Source: Candidatus Bathyarchaeota archaeon
GTDB taxonomy: Archaea; Thermoproteota; Bathyarchaeia; Bathyarchaeales; Bathycorpusculaceae
Reading direction: 5' to 3'
Length of the DNA stretch: 53,351 nucleotides
NCBI GenBank assembly: GCA_003164295.1
Contig: PLTA01000017.1
Location: forward strand, 1 to 53,351
The position numbers were made by a program, and so were the translations under genes. How positions within the stretch are numbered: the first letter of the stretch is position 1; every line of letters begins with the position of its first letter. The notes under the pieces are model-generated. The model ran no database searches. It saw only the letters and a program-made list of their open reading frames with translations, and was not told where the DNA came from. Shown in pieces: positions 43,895 through 53,061 of the stretch.

Positions 43895-44281
43895 TTATTT
43901 TCGCTCAATCAATTCAATCAGGGTTCCGTCTGGGTCCTCAACGAAAGCAATTGTAGTATTGTCATTTAGTTTAAATGGTTCGTCGGTAATTGTTATGTTT
44001 TCTTTTCGTAAAGCGGCTATGGTTTTGTTTATGTCTTTAACTTCGAAGCCTAAATGATCAAACAAGCGTTCTTCATATTCAGGCTGAGTAAACTTTTTTT
44101 GGTCAGGCATGAAAGTTAATTCAAGGGTGCAGCCTTCGCCTGTTGGATCTTGCAGGAAAACTATTTGGGCTTTGTTATGCTTAATTTCCATTTTGCTTAA
44201 TACTTTTAAGCCGAAAAATTTATGGTAAAAATCAATTGATCGTTCTAAGTTGCTTGTGCGAATGCTTGTATGAACAAACAA
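43895..44281 (-). CDS. VOC-family protein (glyoxalase I-like)
   Basis: A 128-residue vicinal-oxygen-chelate protein with two beta-alpha-beta-beta-beta units. Metal ligands expected for glyoxalase I are present at His4, Glu54 (TLELTF), His76 (FDHLGFEV) and Glu123 (TLIELIE). It may detoxify methylglyoxal or act as methylmalonyl-CoA epimerase-like enzyme; the short length fits both. No operon partner. Confidence 0.85.
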   Translation of the reverse strand: MFVHTSIRTSNLERSIDFYHKFFGLKVLSKMEIKHNKAQIVFLQDPTGEGCTLELTFMPDQKKFTQPEYEERLFDHLGFEVKDINKTIAALRKENITITDEPFKLNDNTTIAFVEDPDGTLIELIERK

Positions 44282-44342
44282 TGTTTAGTCACCTTAGCTT
44301 TTCCTATGTTTACCGATTGCAATCTTTGTTATAATGCTTTAG

Positions 44343-44768
44343 TTACGATTGTTTTCTGGATTGTTCATCCAAGGTTTTGTTCACGAGTGCATCTGCAGTC
44401 TCAATAAAATGGTTGGTTCTTCGGACGTTTACAAAACTAATTTTCTTAAAACTCTCCTTTAAGCTGTTTGCTTTAAGCCATAGTTTTCGTAAGTCTGGAT
44501 TTTTTACGCTATATTCGCCTTTAAGTTGTTTTCCGACTAGTTCGCTGTCAAGGTAACAAACGACTTCTTCAATTTTTATGGCTTTGGCAAACTCCAAAGC
44601 AGCGATTAATGCCTCATACTCTGCCTGATTATTGGTATGCTTACCGATGAATCGTGATTCTTTCTTGATGACCTGCCCTGACTCTGTTATTGCAAGATAA
44701 GCTACGGCTGCTGGTCCAGGATTTCCTCTTGCTCCGCCGTCACTGTAAAGCATTAACCGCTCAAGCAT
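44343..44768 (-). CDS. rnhA: Ribonuclease HI
   Basis: Cuts RNA in RNA-DNA hybrids. All four catalytic acids are seen: Asp10 (LYSDGGARGNPGP), Glu50 (NNQAEYEAL), Asp74 (CYLDSELV) and Asp126 (IETADALVN). The protein has 141 residues and lacks the basic protrusion, as in many archaeal type 1 enzymes. Its start overlaps the stop of the upstream gene by one base, so they are coupled. Confidence 0.93.
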   Translation of the reverse strand: MLERLMLYSDGGARGNPGPAAVAYLAITESGQVIKKESRFIGKHTNNQAEYEALIAALEFAKAIKIEEVVCYLDSELVGKQLKGEYSVKNPDLRKLWLKANSLKESFKKISFVNVRRTNHFIETADALVNKTLDEQSRKQS

Positions 44769-45148
44769 TATCGCAGCGACTCTTTCAAAGCTGAAAAATA
44801 AGACAGAACCTGTCCGATTTGTGCTTCAGACATTGAAAGAATAGTTTTAACTGCATCCTTTTGCTTTGGCGATGAAGAAACTGAAATCGTTGCTAACGCA
44901 TAATCTAAGCTTGTGAAAAGCGGATCCCATGGAATGTTAACTCTTTTCCCCTTGAGGTTGTACAATGCAAGGACAAATGCGCTGGCTCGACTTAGGCTGT
45001 CTTTGAAGGATTGAATCGTTCCGCCAAGAGTGATTGCATCATAGTCTGCCCCTGATAGAAAACTTTTGAGAAACCTATAATTTTGCTCTAGATTTTGGAT
45101 TTCAGCAAATAGGTCTTGCTTGATTCTTGTTTCTGTATCGCCTGACAT
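44768..45148 (-). CDS. Helical protein of unknown function, coupled to RNase HI
   Basis: A 126-residue protein that appears all-helical, with no known motif (FLSGADYDAITLGGTIQSFK and AFVLALYNLKGKRVN are typical stretches). It overlaps rnhA by one base (ATGA-type), so the two are made together. It may be a small regulator or partner; nothing more is seen. Confidence 0.65.
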   Translation of the reverse strand: MSGDTETRIKQDLFAEIQNLEQNYRFLKSFLSGADYDAITLGGTIQSFKDSLSRASAFVLALYNLKGKRVNIPWDPLFTSLDYALATISVSSSPKQKDAVKTILSMSEAQIGQVLSYFSALKESLR

Positions 45149-45405
45149 ATTTCATCGCTTTCTTGTATGTGGAAATCAAGTAGATAAGACTTTTTTTCAA
45201 TTCTACCCCATTTTCCTTGTATGCCACCATGCGCTTTTTAACCTTATAAGCCATTTAGGAAAAAGCCCACCTATAACATCCACCATTTTCAAGTTGAAAA
45301 CACAAAAAGTTGGTTGCCGCTCAACGATAAATAATCGCATATTAACAATAGAGGAATAGGTCAAAGCAAAACTCTTAATAGCCAATGACTTAATCAACAA
45401 GTTTC

Positions 45406-48288
45406 ATGAGCCAAACCAAGCAAATCGAGCAGAAATGGCAAACAAAATGGGAAAACGCCCACGTTTTTGAGGCGGACCCTGATCCAAAAAGAAAGAAAAT
45501 AATGGTGACTTTTCCGTTCCCATATATGAATGGTCCACTTCATGTGGGTCACACATTTACTGCTTCGCGGGTTGATGCGTACGCACGGTTCAAGCGGATG
45601 CAGGGCTATAATGTTTTGTGGCCTTGGGCTTGGCATTGGACAGGTCAACCTCTTTTAGGCGCCAGTCAAAGGGTAGCTCGAGGCGACGAAGCTTATATAA
45701 AAGTGCTTCGAGAAGTCGATGGCGTCCCAGAGACCCAGCTGAAGAAATTTGTTGACCCTTTATACATGGCTCAATATTACACAGATGAGGGACGCTTAGC
45801 AGTTAAAAGCGTTGGCTTCTCGGTAGATTGGAGACGCGAATTCACAACTATAATGCCAACCTTCCAGAAATTTATCGAGTGGCAATACAAAAACTTAAAA
45901 GAAAAAGGCTACGTCACTCGGGGAACTCACCCAGTTGTGTGGTGCCCAAAAGACCAAAGCCCAACAGGAGACCATGACCGCCAAATAGGCGAAGGCGTGA
46001 CTCCGGAGCAATATACATTAATAAAATATAAGTTGGATGAGAACACAGTTTTGCCTGCGGCAACTTTCCGTCCAGAAACTATCTACGGCATTACGAATAT
46101 GTGGATAAATCCAGACGTCACCTACGTTGAAGCTGACGTTAATGGTGAAAACTGGATCATCAGCCAAGAAGCTGCTGAAAAACTCAAAGAACAAGAAAAG
46201 AAAATAAAAATAAAACGTTCTTTTAAAGGAAAAGAACTTATTGGAAAAACTTTTGAAAACCCAGTGACGAAATGCAAGTTTCCTATTTTGCCGGGGTGGT
46301 TTGTGGATCCTAAGACCGCAACGGGAATAGTTTACAGTGTTCCAGCTCACGCGCCCTACGATTGGTTAGCGCTTAAAGATTTGGAGGAAAAGCCAGAGGT
46401 TCTCGCTGAGTTTGGTATTGATCCTCAAATGGTTAGGCAGATAAAACCAATCTCAATTATCAAAGTTGAGGGTTTCGGGGAGTATCCTGCAGTTGAAATT
46501 GTCAAGCAGATGGGTATCAAAGATCAACATGATTCAAAGGCAGATGAAGCTACAAAGGCACTTTACAAAAAAGAGTTTCATGGCGGGGTTCTAAAAGAGA
46601 ATTGTGGACCTTATGCAGGGAAAACTGTTCGAGAAGTAAAAGATACCATCATCTCCGATTTTCGCAAACAAGGCATATCTGACTGCATGTACGATTTGCC
46701 CGAACAAGTGGTTTGCCGATGCATGACCAAGTGTATAGTAAAAATTCTCTCCGACCAATGGTTCCTAAACTACTCTGATCCAGAGTGGAAAGCTAAAGCG
46801 AAAGAGGCAGTTGCTCAAATGACGATTTACCCTGACTCAGCCAAACAATCATTTTACACTGTCATCGATTGGCTAAGAGAATGGGCATGTGCCAGAACCA
46901 CGGGTTTTGGAACACCGTTGCCCGGGAAAAAAGGTTGGATAATCGAGACGTTGAGTGACTCAACAATTTACATGGCGTTTTACACGATAAACAAACACAT
47001 TAAACAAAACAACATCAAGCCTGAAGCTTTGACGCCTCAAGTCTTCGATTATATATTTTATGGCAAAGGCAACGTTTCAGATCTCCAAAAAGCAGTTGAA
47101 TTAGATGCTTCTTTGCTGACAGAGATGCGAAGTGAATTCCTATATTGGTACCCCTTTGACCTGAGAAACTCTGCCAAAGAACTTGTGCCTAACCATTTGA
47201 CCTTCTGCATTTTCCATCATGCTGCTCTTTTCCCGTCTGAACTTTGGCCTAGAGGCATAGGCGTCAACGGCATGCTTATGGTTGAAGGGCAAGGAATGCA
47301 CAAGAGCAAAGGCAACTTCATAACAATGAAAGGTGCAGTGGAAAAATACGGCGCCGATGCAACACGCTGTGCATTGCTTCTGGGCGCTGAAGGGATGGAT
47401 GACCCAGATTGGCGAGCAGAAAACGTAGGCGATTTGCAAAGCAAGTTTGAAGGGCTGCTTTCTTTTGCAAGCGGAATAATCCTTAATGCCAAAAAAGAGG
47501 AAAACACTGCTTTAGAAAGATGGCTGACCAGCAGACTTCAACATCGAATAAAAGAAGTTACAGCCAACTTAGACGAACTTAAAACTCGAACCGCACTGCA
47601 AACTGCATTGTTTGAAACCTGGAATGACCTGCGCTGGTACATTCAACGAAAAGGCAATACGGATGCTAAAGCGCTGCGTGAAGCCGTCGTGGTTTGGCTT
47701 AAGATGCTTGCACCTTTCGCGCCTTTCTTAACTGAGGAACTTTGGAGTCAAACAGGCGAGTTCGGCTTTATCAGCGTTGAATCATGGCCAGTTTGCGATG
47801 AAGCAAAAATGGATATTTCCGCAGAAGAACAAGAAAACCTCGTAACTGATATAATGTCAGACACTTCCAACATCCTAAAAGCAATGAAGATTACGCCTAA
47901 ACGCATATGTTACTACACCGCTGCTTCATGGAAATGGCAAATATATCTAAAGATTTTAGAGAAAACTTTAGCTGGGGAAGCGAAAATTAACGATTTAATG
48001 AAAGAATTTGCAGCTGACAAAGATTTGAAGCCACATATGAAGGATATTGCAAGCATGGTTCCCAGAGTAATGAAAGCTTTAACCAAATTGCCAAGCGAAA
48101 GAAAAACTAACATATTAAAAATCAAAACGATTAATGAAAAAGAAATCTTGGAAAACGCAGTTTGCTTTTTGAAAGAACGATTCAACGCTGAAGCATCAGT
48201 TTACAGCGAAGATGACGTGAAACGTTATGATCCTAAATGTCGGGCATCGATGGCTATGCCTCACCAACCTGCAATATACCTTGAGTAA
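45406..48288 (+). CDS. leuS: Leucyl-tRNA synthetase (archaeal type)
   Basis: Charges tRNA-Leu. It is a 960-residue class I enzyme: HVGH motif in MNGPLHVGHTFTASRVDAY, editing domain with TFRPETIYGITNMW, and the KMSKS-like MHKSKGNFITM. The editing insert lies where archaeal and eukaryotic LeuRS keep it, and the C-terminal domain is archaeal. ATG start; a purine-rich GAGGAATAGG lies some 50 bases upstream, so the signal that sets translation is unclear. Confidence 0.96.
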   Translation: MSQTKQIEQKWQTKWENAHVFEADPDPKRKKIMVTFPFPYMNGPLHVGHTFTASRVDAYARFKRMQGYNVLWPWAWHWTGQPLLGASQRVARGDEAYIKVLREVDGVPETQLKKFVDPLYMAQYYTDEGRLAVKSVGFSVDWRREFTTIMPTFQKFIEWQYKNLKEKGYVTRGTHPVVWCPKDQSPTGDHDRQIGEGVTPEQYTLIKYKLDENTVLPAATFRPETIYGITNMWINPDVTYVEADVNGENWIISQEAAEKLKEQEKKIKIKRSFKGKELIGKTFENPVTKCKFPILPGWFVDPKTATGIVYSVPAHAPYDWLALKDLEEKPEVLAEFGIDPQMVRQIKPISIIKVEGFGEYPAVEIVKQMGIKDQHDSKADEATKALYKKEFHGGVLKENCGPYAGKTVREVKDTIISDFRKQGISDCMYDLPEQVVCRCMTKCIVKILSDQWFLNYSDPEWKAKAKEAVAQMTIYPDSAKQSFYTVIDWLREWACARTTGFGTPLPGKKGWIIETLSDSTIYMAFYTINKHIKQNNIKPEALTPQVFDYIFYGKGNVSDLQKAVELDASLLTEMRSEFLYWYPFDLRNSAKELVPNHLTFCIFHHAALFPSELWPRGIGVNGMLMVEGQGMHKSKGNFITMKGAVEKYGADATRCALLLGAEGMDDPDWRAENVGDLQSKFEGLLSFASGIILNAKKEENTALERWLTSRLQHRIKEVTANLDELKTRTALQTALFETWNDLRWYIQRKGNTDAKALREAVVVWLKMLAPFAPFLTEELWSQTGEFGFISVESWPVCDEAKMDISAEEQENLVTDIMSDTSNILKAMKITPKRICYYTAASWKWQIYLKILEKTLAGEAKINDLMKEFAADKDLKPHMKDIASMVPRVMKALTKLPSERKTNILKIKTINEKEILENAVCFLKERFNAEASVYSEDDVKRYDPKCRASMAMPHQPAIYLE

Positions 48289-48294
48289 CCATAA

Positions 48295-48309
48295 TTTTTT
48301 TCCTTTTTT
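48295..48309 (+). terminator. T-rich terminator after leuS
   Basis: Seven T, then CC, then six T directly after the leuS stop, the usual archaeal intrinsic termination signal. Confidence 0.4.
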
Positions 48310-48409
48310 AAATTTGAAATCAGCTATAATAGAAAAGCAATTTAGCAATAGTCAAAAAGTAAATCCATGGATAACAATTAACCATTTGACCAGAAAGGAA
48401 AAGTGATTT

Positions 48410-49370
48410 ATGATCAAACTTGATCACACCTTAACCTACGAGATAAAACCAGTTTCTCCCTACAACTTTAATCTTACAGTCAGCAAGCCGGCTGGTTGGC
48501 CATTGTGTACACCTTTAGAAATTTACGATAAGGGGACGCTATGGACTGCCGTTTATCTGAATGATACGCTTGTTGGGTTAAGGCTCACTTCCAAAGGCAC
48601 CATAAGCAATCCTTGCATAGAAGCAGATATTTCTCAGAAACAAAACCTCCAACGAGAAACTCGATCAAATAAAGAAGTCATTGGTTCACAGCATTGGCGC
48701 ATACGACGACCTGCATGAATTTTACAAGCTCGCAAAGAACGATCTTATTCTTAAACACGTAGTGGCCGATCTAAACGGTATGCATAGCACCTCTTCTGGA
48801 GACACAATATTTCCCGATGCACTTCTTGCTATACTTCTTCAAATGGCACCTCTTAAAAGAAGCAATGAGATGATGGATTGCGTGATTAGAAAGTACGGTG
48901 AAACCGCAGAGTTTGAGGATAAAACGGTCTATGTATGGCCTCAACCGAAAAAGCTCGCATCCTTAAATCCTGATACTCTTGCAAAAGTCTGCAAGGTAGG
49001 TTATAGAGCTGAACGGATAGTCGAACTCGCAGAAAAGTTTGAGAAAGAAGGGTTCCCAACGTTGCAAGAGCTTGAAAAATTGAGTCCTGAGGGAGCAAAA
49101 AAGAAACTTTTGGAACTTCCAGGCATAGGTGATTATTCTGCTGACATAATTAATCCGCATGGCGGTTTCCCTATAGACGTTTGGTCTCCGGAAGTTTTTG
49201 GCAAGTTATTCTTTGGTAAGGAACCAGAAAACAACAGGCAAGCTGTCGAAAAGGTAAAAATGGAAGGCATCTTGAGATGGGGGCAGTGGTCTTGGATGGC
49301 ATTTTTTTACATCGTGCAAGATCTAGAAAACCTGTCTAAAAAGTTGAGCATAAACCTTAGGCTGGCGTAA
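48410..49370 (+). pseudogene. DNA-3-methyladenine glycosylase-like protein, interrupted by a frameshift
   Basis: The first part (48410-48666) is the N-terminal beta domain of archaeal glycosylases (SPYNFNLTVSKPAGWP, GTLWTAVYLNDTLVGLRL). The second part, in another frame, is the HhH-GPD domain: the hairpin LLELPGIGDYSADII and the catalytic Asp in PIDVWSPEVFG. Removing one A from AAA at 48667-48669 joins them into one 319-residue protein. It would remove damaged bases from DNA. Confidence 0.8.
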
Positions 49371-49407
49371 CTAATTCGAAATTTGTTGATTGGAGCAAAA
49401 TGCTCTA

Positions 49408-49809
49408 TCAGCTTACTTTTGGGGGGTCTGCCCGATTTAATTTCTCTTCAATAAGCATTAGCAGTTCCTGAGGTTTCACAGGTTTAACCAAATAAGCATC
49501 CGCCCCTTCATCAAGTGCTTTAACACCAGTTTCTAACGATGGAAAACCTGTAATCATTATCTTTACCGTATGCTGGAGTTGCTTTTTGAGTCTAGCAAGT
49601 AAGTCAGTGCCATCCATGTCTGGAAGCCTAATGTCAACTAACGCTAAATCATAATGGCGATTTTCAGCTTTTTCGATAGCTTCTTTTCCAGTTTCAGCAA
49701 CCTCAATTTCGTAGCCACTTTTTTGAAGAATACGGGTGAACGTTCGAAGTATTGATTTATCATCATCGACAACAAGTATAGTTTTTTTATTTGCGTCCAC
49801 TTTAACCAA
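49408..49809 (-). CDS. Single-domain response regulator
   Basis: A 133-residue receiver domain with no output domain: acidic pocket DDD (15-17), phosphorylated Asp59 (LALVDIRLPD), the Thr switch MITGFPS and the conserved Lys in LVKPVKPQ. It would pass phosphate from a histidine kinase to another protein. It is similar to the other receiver at 50737 and shares the KPVKP end. Partner kinase not adjacent. Confidence 0.92.
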   Translation of the reverse strand: MVKVDANKKTILVVDDDKSILRTFTRILQKSGYEIEVAETGKEAIEKAENRHYDLALVDIRLPDMDGTDLLARLKKQLQHTVKIMITGFPSLETGVKALDEGADAYLVKPVKPQELLMLIEEKLNRADPPKVS

Positions 49810-50328
49810 ACCTTCTTATTTTAAACATAGTTACTTTCTTAAACTTTTTGTTAACTGAATAATAAGTTATCTAAGTCGCTGCAACTATCAAAGCAAACGC
49901 ATGCTTGATTTTGCAACAAAGGCTTCTATCTGTCTTACGATTAAGCTAAAGATGCTTTTCGAGATTAATAAATACTACCCCTTTAGAATTTGTTCCCGCG
50001 ATAACAAGAATAAAACCTACTTACAGCTATTTGCTGCGAAAAGGCTTCTAAAATAGACTATTCAAATAGGTAAACGGTTAATATTTGATAGCACAAAAAA
50101 ATAGGTTATAGACATTACTTGTTTCGATTTAGATTTGTTATGGCAATTTTCTGATTTCTTACTACTTTTGTAACTTTTTTTTCATAATTTGACATTCAAA
50201 CGATTTGAAAGATCATAAACATAGGTATTTTCTAGACAAAAAAACTGTTCAGTTTGTTTTTGGTTGTTTTTCTGATTTAAAACATTAAAACGTTTGTTCG
50301 ATATTTTTCTCAAAGGAAAAACCTCTAA
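49810..50328. other. AT-rich gap without a recognisable gene
   Basis: About 520 bases of AT-rich DNA with stops in all frames. No repeat, tRNA or clear small gene is seen. The upstream promoter of the response regulator at 49809 should lie at the left end. Confidence 0.5.
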
Positions 50329-50508
50329 GTGCAGGTAGTCAAAAAAAGAATGTTGAAAAAAGAAAGTTCTGTGCGAGTAAAATTAAAAAACCGAGAAGGG
50401 TTCAATTTCCAGCCCCAGTATTATTTCTTGTATGATACTCAGGGTTCGATTCCCAAAGGCTATCTTACTAGCCAAGTGGCTTTAACCTTCACGTTTTGTT
50501 TTTCTTGA
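50329..50508 (+). CDS. Possible small protein (59 residues)
   Basis: A GTG-started frame (or ATG at 50350, 52 residues) with a protein-like product: basic start and FNFQPQYYFLYDTQGSIPKG in the middle. No clear ribosome binding site. It overlaps the end of a kinase remnant on the other strand by 20 bases. The tRNA T-arm-like bases inside it are read as codons here. May be chance. Confidence 0.3.
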   Translation: MQVVKKRMLKKESSVRVKLKNREGFNFQPQYYFLYDTQGSIPKGYLTSQVALTFTFCFS

Positions 50509-50632
50509 GTGGCAAATAAACAGGGAAAGTTGTTCCTTTTCCCTCTTAGCTCTCAAAAGCTACTCTGCCACCAAAGATCCAGTCATACGCTCAACCTCTG
50601 GCAAAGCTAAGAAGTTTGGTTTAACAAATTGT
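50489..50632 (-). pseudogene. Remnant of a histidine kinase C-terminus
   Basis: In one frame the minus strand reads PNFLALPEVERMTGS; in the next it reads GGRVAFES, a stop, then EGKGTTFPVYLPLKKNKT and TGA. Together this is the end of a histidine kinase ATPase domain, with one frameshift and one in-frame TAA. The rest of the kinase is gone. It faces away from the response regulator at 50737, 100 bases off. Confidence 0.6.
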
Positions 50633-50736
50633 ATGTGTTATGTTACAGTAACAAATGCTTAAACCCAAGTTATTGATAAAAATAATTGAGTATTTTTCTT
50701 AAGGAAGAATAATTTCTGATGGAGTTTGTTTAATTC

Positions 50737-51105
50737 ATGGTTGAGAGTAAGCGTAGCATACTGATAATTGATGATGACCCGTCTATTGTGAGGACGTTGA
50801 CTCTACTATTGCGTAGAGCAGGTTTTGATATGTACACTGCGCAAACGGGCAAAGAGGCATCTGAAAAACTCTCGAATAGACGGTTTGACGTTGCGTTAAT
50901 CGATATTGGGTTAGGGGAAACATTGGGAACAGATTTGTTGCCTCTGATGGACAAGGTAGCTCCTGGCATGTTGAAGATTGTCTTTACGGGGACTCCTATG
51001 TCTAAGGCTACGCTTAATGAGGCAAGGAGAGGTGCTGATGTGTTTTTGCTTAAGCCAGTTAAGCCAGAGACTCTTCTTGGAATCATCGAAGAAAAACTTA
51101 CGTAA
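50737..51105 (+). CDS. Single-domain response regulator
   Basis: A 122-residue receiver with DDD (12-14), phosphorylated Asp56 (VALIDIGL), Thr in IVFTGTPMS and Lys in LLKPVKPET. Like the receiver at 49408 it has no output domain, and the two look like a duplicated or exchanged pair. A former partner kinase may be the remnant next to it. The ATG lies after an AT-rich promoter region. Confidence 0.92.
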   Translation: MVESKRSILIIDDDPSIVRTLTLLLRRAGFDMYTAQTGKEASEKLSNRRFDVALIDIGLGETLGTDLLPLMDKVAPGMLKIVFTGTPMSKATLNEARRGADVFLLKPVKPETLLGIIEEKLT

Positions 51106-51415
51106 ATCGATTACGGGTGCAGAGATTGCTAAAGCTAGTAAGAATCATAGTCTTTGAGTGATTTCTTGCAGTTCATTATAAGATAATTTGTTTTAAGACA
51201 CCAAATTTCAAAACAAAAAGAAAAAAGAGGAGATGCGAGGGAGATTTAGCCACTCCAAGAAAATAAAAACCTATCGACGCGTTTTTTCTGAATCATGTGA
51301 CAATTTTACCCCTCTGAAAAAACCTAATATTTGTTAACATTTAAGAAGACTTAAAGTGTCAGCGTATATTTGAACCCCATCAAGGAAATGTGCAAATGGA
51401 TTGTGAATTTGATAA
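51106..51415. other. Gap without a recognised gene
   Basis: Contains one ATG frame of 34 codons (51233-51337; basic, MRGRFSHSKKIKTYRR) directly after GAGG, which is too close to act as its ribosome binding site. I see nothing else. Confidence 0.4.
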
Positions 51416-51768
51416 GTGTGGGATTTCTTGAAAAATAAACGTGAGCTTTTTTTGCATACGGAGATTGAAGGGAAGCCCTTCACTGCAAAGGCAACCTTAG
51501 CTACAAGAGGGCAACATTCAGGTGAACGAGTTATAGTTTTTCTGCATGAAAAAGATGGGAAGCGAACTGAGTCTGCAAGAGGGTATGAATGTTGCTGGGG
51601 GCACTATTACAACTGTTACGGAACCAGAATAGGAATGTACTTCAAAGCATTAATTCACTCCATGAGATTTTCGTAACAGTTTTGATTAAAGAAGAAAGGG
51701 GAAATGCAACAGCTTGGGTATCAAAGTATAGCGATTTAGAGGAAATGTTGGGAATAGGTATTAATTGA
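51416..51768 (+). pseudogene. Cys-rich small protein, interrupted by a frameshift
   Basis: The first frame (GTG start) ends in YECCWGHYYNCYGTRIGMY, a Cys/Trp/His-rich motif also seen, as I recall, in small archaeal proteins. It then stops soon after KAL. The next frame carries on as NSLHEIFVTVLIKEERG and WVSKYSDLEEMLGIGIN to TGA. Adding one A at 51652-51653 (AA to AAA) joins them into about 116 residues. The Cys cluster may bind a metal. Function unknown. Confidence 0.5.
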
Positions 51769-51793
51769 ATCGACTTCTTTTTCTCGTTCAGGT

Positions 51794-52216
51794 TTGCAAA
51801 TTTTGGATTATAAATTACAGGCTTTTGAGTACTATACCGATGACGGCAATCAGTCGCGTAGAAGCTTTCGCTTCCTAGTTGTTGACGCAAATAAATCTAA
51901 GGGGTATCCTCAGAATTTTGTTTGTATGCTGCCTTCACAATTCGGAAAAGGAAAAACAGAAAGTGTTTTCCTTAAACTATTCAAAGACCAAAGCTTGGAA
52001 CAAGCTAAATCCTTGTTAAAAACGGCATATGACACAGAGGATTCTTCCGAAGTTAAAGCTGAGATAGAGCGAAGACTCAAAATGCTAGAGCCCAAAGGAG
52101 TAGATCAAATAAAGTGTTGTAGTTGCGGAAAACTCTTTAAGCCCAAACGAAAAAGAAAATTCAAGAACAATCTTTGCGAAGAATGCATGAAGAAAAAATT
52201 TGGAAGCCAAACGTAA
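51794..52216 (+). CDS. Zinc-ribbon protein of unknown function
   Basis: About 140 residues; the C-terminus (from about 107) is a zinc ribbon CCSCGKLFKPKRKRK and NLCEECMKKKF with two CxxC pairs. The N-terminal part is a mixed alpha/beta domain (RSFRFLVVDANKSKG). The start is uncertain: TTG at 51794 or 51803. It lies 25 bases after the broken Cys-rich gene and may share its transcript. Nucleic-acid binding is inferred. Confidence 0.6.
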   Translation: MQILDYKLQAFEYYTDDGNQSRRSFRFLVVDANKSKGYPQNFVCMLPSQFGKGKTESVFLKLFKDQSLEQAKSLLKTAYDTEDSSEVKAEIERRLKMLEPKGVDQIKCCSCGKLFKPKRKRKFKNNLCEECMKKKFGSQT

Positions 52217-52332
52217 GAACGATCCCGCTTGGCAAATACAAATTATCAACGTAACTTTTCAATTCGCTTTTAGCCAAACTATCAAATTTCGATATATCTA
52301 ATATATCACGATAACTACTTAATTACTCTGCT

Positions 52333-52446
52333 CTATCGCCTATGAAATTTACGATTATGACGATTACTTTTAACATAGGCGTTTTTTGGTTTAGGTTTAT
52401 TTTCTTCATCAGGTTTAATTTTATTTTCTTCATTTTGGTTACTCAA
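52333..52446 (-). CDS. Possible small hydrophilic protein (37 residues)
   Basis: A TTG-started frame with GGAG four bases before it. The product is very hydrophilic, with an acidic repeat-like start (NEENKIKPDEENKPKPKN) and a basic end (SNRHNRKFHRR). No family recognised. The rest of 52217-52570 shows nothing. Confidence 0.35.
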   Translation of the reverse strand: MSNQNEENKIKPDEENKPKPKNAYVKSNRHNRKFHRR

Positions 52447-52570
52447 TTTACTCCGACCTCAAACTATTATTAAACACTCGATACGATTACTATGACCATT
52501 CAGAGGTTAGAAACTTAATAATGTTTAGGGTTATTAAGAAAATAGCTAATTTGTGAACAGTGGACGTTTT

Positions 52571-52801
52571 TTAAACTTTTTGTCTCTTTGAAATTTCGTC
52601 TTCTAGCAACTTTTTCGCATATTCTAAGCCGTTGCCATCGTCATCTATTGAAATTAATTCTCTATTATAGCGTGTTTCTATGCAGTATTGATAACCTACT
52701 GTTAGACAATCGCTGGTAACTCGGCGTCCACTGCGATACCATTTATAATGAATTTTTTCATTGCCAACTAAAATATTACCCTCAGAATCCAGTTTTACCA
52801 T
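52571..52801 (-). CDS. Small hypothetical protein (76 residues)
   Basis: A 76-residue soluble protein with a strand-rich start (MVKLDSEGNILVGNEKIHYK), two Cys residues (SDCLTVGYQYC) and a charged C-terminal helix. No family recognised. Its start overlaps the end of the small gene upstream by 20 bases, so they may be coupled. Confidence 0.5.
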   Translation of the reverse strand: MVKLDSEGNILVGNEKIHYKWYRSGRRVTSDCLTVGYQYCIETRYNRELISIDDDGNGLEYAKKLLEDEISKRQKV

Positions 52802-52910
52802 TTTTTTTACCCTTTAAAGTGATTAGCTCTTTTGGCTTCTGTTTTAAGTTTTTGCCCCTCAAATGTTTAATATTCACATAATAATTACCTTCTGCAAGTT
52901 CATAATTCAA
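52782..52910 (-). CDS. Possible small basic protein (42 residues)
   Basis: A TTG-started frame with a basic, protein-like product (ELAEGNYYVNIKHLRGKN, LKQKPKELITLKGKKNGK). It has no ribosome binding site and may be the tail of a broken gene. Overlaps the start of the 76-residue gene. Confidence 0.35.
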   Translation of the reverse strand: MNYELAEGNYYVNIKHLRGKNLKQKPKELITLKGKKNGKTGF

Positions 52911-52991
52911 TGGGTAGAAACTTGGCTATGTTGACAGAGCACATTAAGTCGCTATAATGGTCTCGTCAAGCTAGAAACAGCGCATAGAAAA

Positions 52992-53013
52992 TTGTTGCAA
53001 CATACGACAACAA
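52992..53013. promoter_or_regulatory. Inverted repeat before the zinc-ribbon remnant
   Basis: TTGTTG (52992-52997) and CAACAA (53008-53013) pair around a ten-base spacer. It may be an operator or hairpin; meaning unknown. Confidence 0.25.
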
Positions 53014-53061
53014 ATGCTAATATCGTCAAGCAGCAAGATTTGAGGTAAGGTTGTCATCCAA

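Noticed and set aside
50398..50460. Two tRNA T-arm-like motifs (GGGTTCAATTTCC and GGGTTCGATTCCC)
   Set aside because: No matching acceptor, D or anticodon arms; the bases beside the motifs do not pair. They are better read as codons of a short frame.
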